Assembly (NCBI RefSeq): GCF_014201415.1
Contig: NZ_JACHEH010000002.1
Coordinates: forward strand, 1 to 64,000
DNA length: 64,000 nt
Source: Chelatococcus composti
GTDB lineage: Bacteria > Pseudomonadota > Alphaproteobacteria > Rhizobiales > Beijerinckiaceae
Direction: 5' to 3'
Shown one piece after another: positions 43,312 to 51,741 of this stretch. The first letter of the stretch is position 1. Every line of letters begins with the position of its first letter. A program made the position numbers and the translations under genes. The notes under the pieces were generated by a model. The model did not search any database. It was not told the origin of the DNA and worked only from the letters and a program-made list of their open reading frames with translations.

Positions 43312-44353
43312 CACCGCCCCCCTCCATGAAAACATTGATCGCCGACGCGATGCCGTCCAGCGGCAGCACGGCCCGTGCCAGCCCCTCGCGGGCGATCGCA
43401 CCCGGCATGCCCCACACGATGCTGGTCCCTTCGTCCTGCACGATGATGGGCGCCCCGGCAGCAGCCAGGCGCCGCGCCCCGGCGAGCCCGTCGCGCCCCA
43501 TGCCCGTGAGCACCACGGCGAGCACGGCCGGGCCGTAGACGGCTGCCGCCGTCTCGAACAGGACATTGACGGCCGGCCGGCAGACATTGGTGGGCGGGCC
43601 GTCGTGAACGTTGAAAACGATCTCGCCGCCCCGCCGCACGAGGCCGGTGTGGCGCCCGCCCGGAGCGACATGAATCACACCCGGCCGCACGATCTCGCCA
43701 TCGGCTGCCTCGCACACTGGGCAGCCGATGGCGGCGAGATGCTCGGCGAAGACCGTCGTGAAGATCGGTGGCATGTGCTGCACTACGATGACCGGCACCT
43801 GGACGGGGACGGAGGCCGGCAACTGGCTGAACAGGCGCATGATCGCCCGCGGCCCCCCGGTCGAGGCGCCGACCACGATACAGGCCGGCCGCGCGACGAT
43901 GCCCGACACGGCAAGCCGCGGCGGCTCCGCGCCCGTGCCTGCGCGCGGCCCGCGTTGCGCCACCGCACGGATCTTCTCCAGCAGCTCGGCGCGGAAGGCG
44001 CTGAGCGCGCTGGCATCCCCGAGCGCGGAGGGCTTGGGCACATAGTCCGCCGCGCCGAGAGCGAGGCAGTGCAGCGAGATCTCGGCGTTACGGCGCGTGA
44101 GCGTGGAGACGACGAGCACGGCGACGCCCGGCCGCGCCGCGAGCAGCTCCGGCAGAGCCGTGAGCCCGTCCATGTCCGGCATGTCGAGGTCCAGCACGAT
44201 CACGTCGGGATTGGCCCGCGCAACGAGGGCGAGCGCGACGCGGCCGGTCTCGGCCTCCGCCACCACGTCGATGTCCGGCTCCACGTCCAGCCAGCGCAGC
44301 GCAAGAGCGCGCGCCACGGCCGAATCGTCGACGAGCATAACCCGTATCACCAC
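43304..44353 (-). CDS. cheB: Chemotaxis response regulator methylesterase CheB
   Basis: This 349-residue protein has a receiver domain with Asp55 (VIVLDLDMPDMDGL) and a C-terminal methylesterase with the Ser in IVVGASTGGPRAIM, His in VIVVQHMPPIFTTVFAEHL and Asp in VLTGMGRDGLAGARRL. A linker of about 30 residues joins them. CheB demethylates or deamidates receptors for adaptation. It lies between cheY (51 bp) and cheR (overlap). Confidence 0.96.
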   Translation of the reverse strand: MVIRVMLVDDSAVARALALRWLDVEPDIDVVAEAETGRVALALVARANPDVIVLDLDMPDMDGLTALPELLAARPGVAVLVVSTLTRRNAEISLHCLALGAADYVPKPSALGDASALSAFRAELLEKIRAVAQRGPRAGTGAEPPRLAVSGIVARPACIVVGASTGGPRAIMRLFSQLPASVPVQVPVIVVQHMPPIFTTVFAEHLAAIGCPVCEAADGEIVRPGVIHVAPGGRHTGLVRRGGEIVFNVHDGPPTNVCRPAVNVLFETAAAVYGPAVLAVVLTGMGRDGLAGARRLAAAGAPIIVQDEGTSIVWGMPGAIAREGLARAVLPLDGIASAINVFMEGGGDD

Positions 44354-44404
44354 ACTGCCCCCGCCGATGTCCGGCCGCAGCCGGCCGCTCTGCCGCGCCG
44401 CGCC

Positions 44405-44770
44405 TCAGACCAGACCGACTTCCTGGAACTTCGCTTCCACGATGTCCTTGTCGAAGGGCTTCATGATGTATTCGTCGGCGCCGGCCTGAAGCGCCTTGGC
44501 GATGTGGGCAACGTCGTTTTCCGTGGTGCAGAAGATGACCTTCGGCCGGTCTCCCCCGGGCAGCTGGCGCAGCGCCTTGAGGAATTCGTAGCCGTCCATC
44601 ACCGGCATGTTCCAGTCCAGCAGCACCGCCTCGGGCATGGACAGCCGGCACCGGTCGAGGGCCTGGGCGCCATCCTCGGCCTCGCTCACCTCGAAGGCAA
44701 GGGCCTCGAGGATGCGGCGCGCCACCTTGCGAATGACCGCCGAGTCATCGACGACAAGACAATGCTTCAT
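44405..44770 (-). CDS. cheY: CheY-type single-domain response regulator
   Basis: This 121-residue receiver domain has the acidic pair DD at 8-9, phosphoacceptor Asp52 (VLLDWNMPVMDGYEF), the switch Thr in IFCTTEND, and Lys in YIMKPFDKD. It lacks an output domain. It sits between cheW (61 bp) and cheB (51 bp), so it is probably phosphorylated by the CheA of this cluster. Whether it targets the flagellar motor or acts as a phosphate sink cannot be told. Confidence 0.95.
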   Translation of the reverse strand: MKHCLVVDDSAVIRKVARRILEALAFEVSEAEDGAQALDRCRLSMPEAVLLDWNMPVMDGYEFLKALRQLPGGDRPKVIFCTTENDVAHIAKALQAGADEYIMKPFDKDIVEAKFQEVGLV

Positions 44771-44831
44771 GTTGCGAGACTCCCAGTCAACGCTCGATCA
44801 TATCCGGCCACGGCGCCGGTGGGCACAAGGA

Positions 44832-45317
44832 TCAACCGGCCCCTCCGTCATTATCGAAGGCTAGTACCGCATCCACGTCGAGGACGATAAGGAGGCGGTC
44901 CTCCAGCCTGTGGATGTGCGAAGCAAGCGAGGCCCAGCGGGAACCCAGATGGGGCGGCGTCGGCTCCCGCGTGTCGACAGGCACGCGCATCACCTCGCCG
45001 ACACCGTCGACGATGAGGCCGAAGCTCTCGTCGCCCTGTTCCAGACCGACAGCCATGACCGACCCGCTCGTCGGCTCCAGCGCCGGCAGGCCGAGACGGC
45101 GGCGCATGCATACGGCGGTAACGACACGGCCCCTGAGGTTCACGAGCCCCTGAACCTCGGGCGGCGCGAGCGGGACGGGCGTCAGGGCGCCAACCACGAA
45201 CACGTCGCGCACCCGAGCGATGGGAATGCCGAACAGCTGCTCGCCAACCGTCACGGTGACGTACTGGATGGCGTCGTCGACGGTGCTGGCGATGATGGCG
45301 GGATCGATCGCACTCAC
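44832..45317 (-). CDS. cheW: Chemotaxis adaptor CheW
   Basis: This 161-residue CheW-domain protein has YVTVTVGEQLFGIPIARVRD (about 19-38), VPLAPPEVQGLVNLRGRVVT (about 48-67) and SFGLIVDGVGEVMRVP, the two beta-barrel lobes of CheW. It links receptors to CheA. The start is GTG 45317, overlapping the cheA stop (GTGA), which supports it as translationally coupled. Confidence 0.95.
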   Translation of the reverse strand: MSAIDPAIIASTVDDAIQYVTVTVGEQLFGIPIARVRDVFVVGALTPVPLAPPEVQGLVNLRGRVVTAVCMRRRLGLPALEPTSGSVMAVGLEQGDESFGLIVDGVGEVMRVPVDTREPTPPHLGSRWASLASHIHRLEDRLLIVLDVDAVLAFDNDGGAG

Positions 45318-47854
45318 GCGGCCTCTCCATAACCGTCCAACGTGGCCGCCAGTGCCGCGAGCAGGCCACCGCGGTCGAACTTCGCCACGAACTCCACTCC
45401 GCTGTAGCGTCGCGCCCGCTCGACAATCGCCGGGCTGATGTAGGACGACAGGGCGATTACCGGCAGGTGCTGCGTGCGCTGGTCGGCCCGCAGGCTCTCG
45501 ATAAGATCGAAGCCTGTCTTTCCGGGCATTTCTATGTCGCTCACCACGACATCGATGACCCGTTGCGAGCCGAGCACGTCGAGCGCCTCGTCGACGCTGG
45601 CGGCGAGGACGAGGCGATAGCCGGCCGCGCGCAGGACCGGGGCCAGCATGCCGCGGAAGAAATCCGAATCGTCGACAAGCAGGACGGTGCGTATCGGCGC
45701 ACTCGGCACGGCCGCCCGGCACAGCCAGTCCTCGTGCGCAAGCGGCAGGAAATGGGCGACGTTGATGAGCTCGGTCGCCTGCCCGCGCACCACCGTCGAG
45801 CCGACGAGGTCCGGCCGCTGCGGCACAGGATCGATGACGAGCCGCTCGTCGACGATGTCGACGATATCGTCCACGATGAGGCCCATGGCCCGGTCGGCGT
45901 CGGAAAAGATGAGAATAGGCTGCGTGCCCTCTTTGCGGATAGCGAGCTTCTCGCTGGCCGGCACGAGCGGCATCAGCCGGCCCCTGTACTGGACGAAGGG
46001 GCGATCGCCGATCCACTCGATGCGGGAGGCGTCTATCTCCTCGAGCCGTGTGACGAGGGACAGTTGCACCGCCTTCTGGCCCGGCCCGCCGGCCCGGAAG
46101 ACAAGCAGCGACGTGCTCTCAATCTCCTCCTCGCGCTCGTCCTCCATTTCGGCCATCGCGTCGTCGAAGGCGGCCGCATCGACCCCGTGCGCGCCGAGCG
46201 CGCGCGAGATGCCGTTGGGATCGATGATGAGGACCACGGCCCCGTCACCAAGGATCGTGTTGCCGGAAAACACCTGCAGATGCCGCAGCTTGCGCGACAT
46301 CGGTTTGACCACGATCTCCTCGGTGTGGAAGACGCCGTCGACAAGAAGGCCGAAGCGCTGCCGCCCCACCTGAAGCACGACGATGAAGCCGTCGTCTCCC
46401 GCCGCCCCCGGCCGCTCAAGGATGCGCGCCAGGGACATCACCGGCAGCAGCCGCTCGCGCAACCTCAGCACGGGCGCGCCGTTGACGGTCTCGATGCGTT
46501 GCTCTGAGCCGGGGCGCACGCGCACCAGCTCCAGCACCGCCATCTGGGGAATGGCGAAGCGCTGGTCGCCCACGCTGACGATGAGCGCCGCGATAATGGC
46601 CAGCGTCAGCGGGATCTTGACCGTGAAGACGGTGCCGCGCCCGGGCTCGGAATGGATGTCGATGACGCCGCCGATGAGCTCGATGTTCGTCTTGACCACG
46701 TCCATGCCGACGCCGCGGCCCGACACGGCGGTCACCGTCTCGGCGGTCGAGAAACCGGGATGGAAGATGAACTTCGCGACCTGCGCGTCGCTCATTCGCT
46801 CGATCTCGGCCGCAGGCGCGAGGCCGCGGGCAATCGCCTTGGCCCGGATGGCGGGAATGTCGAGACCGCGCCCGTCATCGGCGATCTCGATGGTGATCGT
46901 GCCGCCCTCATGATAGGCGCCGAGGCGGATAGTGCCCCGCTCCGGCTTGCCGAGGGCCCGCCGCTCGGCCGGGCTCTCCAGCCCGTGGTCGGCGGCGTTG
47001 CGCACCATGTGTGTCAGCGGATCCTTGATAATGTCGAGCACCTGGCGGTCGAGCTCGGTGTCGGCACCACGCATCACGAGATCGATGGGCTTGCCGAGCT
47101 CGTCCGAAAGGTCACGCACCAGCCGCGGCAGCTTCTGCCAGGCGGTACCGATGGGCTGCATGCGCGTCTTCATGACGCTCTCCTGCAGCTCGGCAGTGAC
47201 GTGCGACAGGCGCTGCAGGGGCACGCTGAACCTGTTGTCCTCGTGCCGGCGTGCGATGTCGAGCAGCTGGTTGCGGGTCAGCACCAGCTCCGAGACCATC
47301 GTCATCAGGTGCTCAAGCGTGTTCACCGCCACGCGGATGGTCTGCTGCCGTGCTGGCGCCGGGTCCACGGCGTCCGTGACGGTCCCTCCCCGGGGCGGCG
47401 CGGCCTCCTGGACCGGAGGCGGCGCCTCAGGCTCGTCAAAGGCCGCGAGGATGGCGGGATCGATCTCGCGCCGCCCGGCGCCGCCGCTCGACCGTTCGAG
47501 GCGCAAGATGAGATCGTCGTCCTGGCCCGGCGGCTCCACCGACGTGCGCTCGAGCTCGGTGATGATGTGCTTGATGCGGTCGATGGTCGCCAGGATCAGC
47601 GTGACGTCCCGGCTCGTGACCGGCTGTTCGCCGTCGCGAAAACGGCCCATCAGCGTCTCGGCGGCATGGGCCAGCGCCTCGAGACGCGGCAGGCCGAGAA
47701 AGCCGCAGGTGCCCTTGATGGTGTGAACGAGACGGAAAATGTTGCGCAGGATCGCCGTGTCGTTCGGGTTGCGCTCGAAGCGCACGAGTTCAACGTCGAC
47801 GGTGTCGAGATACTCGCTCGTCTCCGTCAGGAACTCGCGCAGAAGTTCATCCAT
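45314..47854 (-). CDS. cheA: Hybrid chemotaxis kinase CheA with extra CheW-like and receiver domains
   Basis: This 846-residue kinase has an HPt domain (His44 in LVHTIKGTCGFLG), no clear P2 domain, a dimerisation and ATPase region (MTMVSELVLTRNQLL; VRNAADHGLESPAERRALGK; IADDGRGLD; GRGVGMDVVKTNIELIGG), a CheW-like domain (about 425-560), a second CheW-like stretch (about 585-720) and a C-terminal receiver (about 730-845, VVSDIEMPGKTGFD). The fused receiver suggests an internal phosphate sink. It heads the operon cheA-W-Y-B-R, 135 bp downstream of chpT. No receptor gene is present. Confidence 0.94.
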   Translation of the reverse strand: MDELLREFLTETSEYLDTVDVELVRFERNPNDTAILRNIFRLVHTIKGTCGFLGLPRLEALAHAAETLMGRFRDGEQPVTSRDVTLILATIDRIKHIITELERTSVEPPGQDDDLILRLERSSGGAGRREIDPAILAAFDEPEAPPPVQEAAPPRGGTVTDAVDPAPARQQTIRVAVNTLEHLMTMVSELVLTRNQLLDIARRHEDNRFSVPLQRLSHVTAELQESVMKTRMQPIGTAWQKLPRLVRDLSDELGKPIDLVMRGADTELDRQVLDIIKDPLTHMVRNAADHGLESPAERRALGKPERGTIRLGAYHEGGTITIEIADDGRGLDIPAIRAKAIARGLAPAAEIERMSDAQVAKFIFHPGFSTAETVTAVSGRGVGMDVVKTNIELIGGVIDIHSEPGRGTVFTVKIPLTLAIIAALIVSVGDQRFAIPQMAVLELVRVRPGSEQRIETVNGAPVLRLRERLLPVMSLARILERPGAAGDDGFIVVLQVGRQRFGLLVDGVFHTEEIVVKPMSRKLRHLQVFSGNTILGDGAVVLIIDPNGISRALGAHGVDAAAFDDAMAEMEDEREEEIESTSLLVFRAGGPGQKAVQLSLVTRLEEIDASRIEWIGDRPFVQYRGRLMPLVPASEKLAIRKEGTQPILIFSDADRAMGLIVDDIVDIVDERLVIDPVPQRPDLVGSTVVRGQATELINVAHFLPLAHEDWLCRAAVPSAPIRTVLLVDDSDFFRGMLAPVLRAAGYRLVLAASVDEALDVLGSQRVIDVVVSDIEMPGKTGFDLIESLRADQRTQHLPVIALSSYISPAIVERARRYSGVEFVAKFDRGGLLAALAATLDGYGEAA

Positions 47855-47989
47855 GACGCATACCCGAAAAGCGCGCGCACGGCCGATACCGGCCGCCCGC
47901 GCCGCCGTGATCCGACGGGCAGTGTCAGGGTGAAGAGTTTAAGTTAGGTTGAAATCCTGCGCCGACTTGCACGGATCACGCGCAAGTGC

Positions 47990-48637
47990 TCAGGCCGCCA
48001 CCGGGCCGGCCTTGATCAACACCGTATCATCCTCGATTGAGAAACGCGCATCCATGCCGGCCGCGCGGGCCACGAGCCCCGTGTAGAACGGCTGGATCGC
48101 ATGCGCATCGACGCTTCCGCCCTCCGCCTTGCCGGCGAGGAGCTGCTCCGCATGGGCCGGAATGCGCGCGCTCGCGCCCTTGGCGGCGATGGTGAAGCGC
48201 ACGTTCTCGCCCTCCACCTCGGCATCCACCGTAATGGAGCCGCCGCGCGGAATTGCGTTGGTGGCGAGCAGGATGAGGTTGAGGAGCAGCTTCACCTTGT
48301 TCTTGGGCAGGAGCAGGCGCGGCACGTTCCAGATGAGCGTGACCTTGTCGTCCTGGATGAAGCCCTTGGCGACGTTCTCGGCATCGCCGAGGTCGATCGA
48401 GGCTCCGGCGGAACCGGCCGCGCCGAAGGCCAGACGCGCGAACTGGAGCCGGGCCGAGGCCTGCCGGGCGCTCTTCTTGATGAGGTCGAGCGCAAACTCC
48501 TGCATGGAGGCGTCCTTCTCGTCCTCGAGCACTTCGAGCCCGTTGACGATGGCCCCCACCGGGCTGATGACGTCATGGCACACGCGGCTGCACAGGAGAG
48601 CGGCGAGATCGAGCGCATCGAGCGTAACGGCGGTCAT
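47990..48637 (-). CDS. chpT: Histidine phosphotransferase ChpT
   Basis: This 215-residue protein begins with LDLAALLCSRVCHDVISPVG, with His21 as the phosphoaccepting residue, followed by AIVNGLEVLEDE. The second half is a degenerate ATPase-like fold (LLLPKNKVKLLLNLILLATN) without a working ATP site, as in ChpT of Caulobacter. ChpT relays phosphate from CckA to CtrA and CpdR. The ATG 48637 gives the conserved start. It is upstream of the che operon and divergent from cysQ. Confidence 0.92.
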   Translation of the reverse strand: MTAVTLDALDLAALLCSRVCHDVISPVGAIVNGLEVLEDEKDASMQEFALDLIKKSARQASARLQFARLAFGAAGSAGASIDLGDAENVAKGFIQDDKVTLIWNVPRLLLPKNKVKLLLNLILLATNAIPRGGSITVDAEVEGENVRFTIAAKGASARIPAHAEQLLAGKAEGGSVDAHAIQPFYTGLVARAAGMDARFSIEDDTVLIKAGPVAA

Positions 48638-48828
48638 GGCGGCTCCGCGGAAGGGGCTAACGCGTGATGGACGCACCCCGGAACGGGGCGCGAACAGGTT
48701 TCGGTGATACACTGCTTCGCGCGGGTCAGGAAGCCCCGCGACCACGGCGTATCGCAGCTGATGCACCGCTTGCAATTCGTTGCCGTCTTGCGCACAACCA
48801 CTCCGGTTCATCACGCACAGTGCTTCTT

Positions 48829-49677
48829 ATGTCGCCCTTTTCATCCGACGCCGACACCCTCGCCCTTACCCTCGCAGCAATCGCCCATGGTGCAGGCGCA
48901 CGGATCCTCGAAAGGCGTGCTGCCGGGTTCACCACCCGCACGAAGGAGGATGGCAGCCCTTGCTCGGACGCGGACCTGGCGGCGGAAGCCTTCATCGCCG
49001 CCGAGCTCGCCCGCGCCTTCCCGCACGTGCGCGTGATCTCGGAAGAGAGCGCCGAGGACCCGGCGCCACTCGGCCGGGACGACGCCTTCTTTCTCGTCGA
49101 TCCGCTCGACGGCACGCGCGACTTCGTGGCCGGCGGATCGGAATTCACGGTCAACATCGCCGCCGTCGTCGGCAGCCGCCCCGTCGCCGGCGTCGTCCAC
49201 GCGCCGGCGGACGGGCGCTTCTGGCTCGGAGGGGCCGCGGCCTACGCATTGACCGCGCCGGCAGGCGGCCCGCCCCCCTCCCGCGAACGCCTGCGGCCCA
49301 TCCGTACCCGGCCAGCCTTTCGCGAGCGGCTGACGGCCCTCGCCAGCGCCCGACACGGCGACGCGCGGACGGACCGCTTCCTCGCCGCCCTGGCGCCGCA
49401 CGAACGGCGCAACGCCTCCTCGGCCATCAAGTTCTGTCTCGTCGCCTCGGGCGAGGCGGACGTCTATCCGCGCTTCGGCCGGACCATGCAATGGGACGTC
49501 GCGGCAGGCGATGCGCTGGTCAGTGCGGCCGGCGGCCTCGTGACAGCGCCGGATGGCACCCGCCTCACCTACGGCGACGCGACGGACGGCTTCGCCAACG
49601 GCCCCTTCATCGCCTGGGGCGATCCGCGCCTTGCGCGGGACAGGGAGCTGCTGGCCGCCGCGACGGCGCAGGCCTGA
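48829..49677 (+). CDS. cysQ: 3'(2'),5'-bisphosphate nucleotidase CysQ
   Basis: This 282-residue inositol-monophosphatase-like enzyme has EDGSPCSDADLAAEAFI, ISEESAEDPA, FLVDPLDGTRDFVAGGSEF (metal site, about 83-101) and WDVAAGDALVSAAGG near the C-terminus. CysQ removes PAP, the by-product of PAPS use. The ATG 48829 starts the family-like sequence. Its nearness to the cysNC genes fits a role in clearing PAP. Confidence 0.92.
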   Translation: MSPFSSDADTLALTLAAIAHGAGARILERRAAGFTTRTKEDGSPCSDADLAAEAFIAAELARAFPHVRVISEESAEDPAPLGRDDAFFLVDPLDGTRDFVAGGSEFTVNIAAVVGSRPVAGVVHAPADGRFWLGGAAAYALTAPAGGPPPSRERLRPIRTRPAFRERLTALASARHGDARTDRFLAALAPHERRNASSAIKFCLVASGEADVYPRFGRTMQWDVAAGDALVSAAGGLVTAPDGTRLTYGDATDGFANGPFIAWGDPRLARDRELLAAATAQA

Positions 49678-49833
49678 CCTGCATTCCTGCCACCGCCCTC
49701 CGACAGCGTGCCGCCCCGGCCAGCCGGCGCGCGCCAACAGCAACGAGCGACATTTCGCATTCGTTTAGCAATCTCGTTAACGATTTTTGCCCCATGATGG
49801 GGATGGGCGGGCTTAGTGAATGGAGTATTGCTG

Positions 49834-50424
49834 ATGCGAGCCAGCTGGAACGTGGCTTGGCGTGCCGCCATGATGATCATCGCGGCGCTCCTCCTCGTGG
49901 CGCCCGGCGTCGCCCTTGCCCAGGGCACACCGGCACGGCAGGACACCTTCTCGCCCGAGGAGCTCATCCAATCCGGGCACAAGGCCTTCGGCAACGTCTC
50001 ACGCGGCCTTGCCCTCACCATCGAGGAAGCGGTGCGCCGGTGGGGTGAGCCGAACGGCTACATCGTCGGCCAGGAGGCGTCGGGCGCCTTCATTGGCGGC
50101 CTGCGCTACGGTGAGGGCGTTCTCTACACGCGCAACGCCGGCGACCAGCGCGTCTTCTGGCAGGGGCCCTCGGTGGGCCTCGACTTCGGCGGAGACGGCG
50201 CGCGCACCATGATGCTCGTCTACAATCTGCCGACGGTGAACGCGCTGTTCCAGCGTTTCGCCGGCATCAACGGCTCTGCCTATCTGGTGGCCGGCTTCGG
50301 TATGACGGCACTCACCGCCAACGGCATCATCATCGTACCCATCCGTACGGGGGTCGGCGCCCGCCTCGGCCTGAACCTCGGGTATCTCAAGTTCACGCCC
50401 GAGGCGACGTGGAATCCCTTCTGA
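49834..50424 (+). CDS. DUF1134 family exported protein
   Basis: This 196-residue protein has a signal peptide ([18 protein letters not shown], cleavage near residue 31). The mature part has GLRYGEGVLYTRNAGDQRVF, then WQGPSVGLDFGGDGARTMML and GVGARLGLNLGYLKFTPEAT, the DUF1134 pattern of glycine-rich beta strands. The family is widespread in alphaproteobacteria and resembles small envelope or lipid-binding proteins, but no function is known. ATG 49834 follows GGAG; a GTG at 49816 is less likely. Confidence 0.85.
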   Translation: MRASWNVAWRAAMMIIAALLLVAPGVALAQGTPARQDTFSPEELIQSGHKAFGNVSRGLALTIEEAVRRWGEPNGYIVGQEASGAFIGGLRYGEGVLYTRNAGDQRVFWQGPSVGLDFGGDGARTMMLVYNLPTVNALFQRFAGINGSAYLVAGFGMTALTANGIIIVPIRTGVGARLGLNLGYLKFTPEATWNPF

Positions 50425-50553
50425 GCGTTCGGCCGGAGCGATCGAATGACGGGCGCCTGACTGGAAAGACCAGCCGAGGCGTGCCATTTTCATAAAAGGA
50501 AGCCGGCGGTGGGGCGGCCGGCCGTACAACGGGCGTGAAGGGGAAGCGGGGCC

Positions 50554-51720
50554 GTGATCGAAGCGCTGATGATCTTCGCGCTCGGGTTCCTCACGGCCAC
50601 GCTCCTGGCAATCGTGGTGCTGCCCGCGGTCAACCGCCGGGCCGAGCGCCTGATCCGCCGCCGGCTCGAGGCGCAGTTCCCGATGTCGATCGCGGAGCTG
50701 ACGGCCGAGAAGGACCACCTGAGGGCTGAGTTCGCCGTGGCCCTGCGCCGCCTCGAGCAGCAGCTCGAGAAGGCGCGGGAGCAGCACGCCGCGGCCCTGG
50801 CCGACATCGGCCGGCGCACCACGGAACTGACACGGCTCGAGGAGGAACGCGCAGCCCTGCGCGCGACGATTGCCGATCTCGAAAGCCGCCTCGCCGAAAC
50901 GGCCGCCACACTCGAGACGACACGGGCGGAAGCTGCGCGGCTCGACGCGGAGCTGAAGGAAACGACGGGCCGCCTCGACGCCCGCGAGGAAGCCTACCGC
51001 GCGCTGGACGCTGCCCACCGGGATGCACTGACCGAGATCGACACGAAGCGCATCGCCGTGGCCGGGCTCGAGACGCAGCTCGCCAACCATACCGACCGCC
51101 TGGCGAACCTCGAACAGGCGCTCGCCGCCACGCAGGCGGACCTGACGGCGGCGCAGGCGGGCATCGCCGAACGTGACAAGCTGCTCGAAAGCGCGCGGAC
51201 CCACGAGGAGGTGCTCTCAGCCCGCATCCGCTCGCTGGAGGACATGCGCCGTGAACAGGCGACACGCATCGAGGTGCTGGAGGCGAGCGAGGTCGATTAT
51301 GCCGCGCGTCTCACCGAGGCCTCGGTGGCCGCGTCGCGGCGCGAGACCATCGTCGCCGAGCGTGATGCTGAGCTGGCCCGCGCACGCGAGCTGATCGCGA
51401 AGCTCCAGGCCGAGTTGGCCGCAACCGGAGAACGGGAGCGGACGGCCCTCCGTGCCCTGGAAGAGGAGGTCGAAACGATGCGTGCCGAAAAAATGTCGCT
51501 CGAGGGGGCGTTGCAGCAGGCCCGCGCCGACCGCGCCCGGCTACAGCGGGAGCTCAACCGCCTGCAGCGCGACCTGCGCAAGCTGCCCAGCGAGGCCGGC
51601 GACGACGCCACGCTGCTGGAGCGCATCGACCGACTGGCCGACGCCATCATGGCGGTCCCCCAGCACGAGCCCGACCACCCCGGCGAAGAGACGAAGCAGG
51701 TCGCGCGCCAGACGGCCTGA
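50554..51720 (+). CDS. Membrane-anchored coiled-coil protein of unknown function
   Basis: This 388-residue protein starts at GTG 50554 with one transmembrane helix (ALMIFALGFLTATLLAIVVL, about 4-23), followed by a nearly unbroken coiled coil rich in Glu, Arg, Ala and Leu heptads from about residue 45 to 350. The C-terminus (ERIDRLADAIMAVPQ) is short and charged. Such topology suggests a structural or tethering role at the inner membrane. I recognise no catalytic domain. It ends 21 bp from the stop of the convergent cysNC. Confidence 0.8.
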   Translation: MIEALMIFALGFLTATLLAIVVLPAVNRRAERLIRRRLEAQFPMSIAELTAEKDHLRAEFAVALRRLEQQLEKAREQHAAALADIGRRTTELTRLEEERAALRATIADLESRLAETAATLETTRAEAARLDAELKETTGRLDAREEAYRALDAAHRDALTEIDTKRIAVAGLETQLANHTDRLANLEQALAATQADLTAAQAGIAERDKLLESARTHEEVLSARIRSLEDMRREQATRIEVLEASEVDYAARLTEASVAASRRETIVAERDAELARARELIAKLQAELAATGERERTALRALEEEVETMRAEKMSLEGALQQARADRARLQRELNRLQRDLRKLPSEAGDDATLLERIDRLADAIMAVPQHEPDHPGEETKQVARQTA

Positions 51721-51741
51721 TGCCGCCACGGCCGGCGGCAC

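Noticed and set aside
49760-49800. TTAG and TTAA pair upstream of the DUF1134 gene as a CtrA site
   Set aside because: The spacing is 8 bp rather than 7, so it does not meet the consensus.
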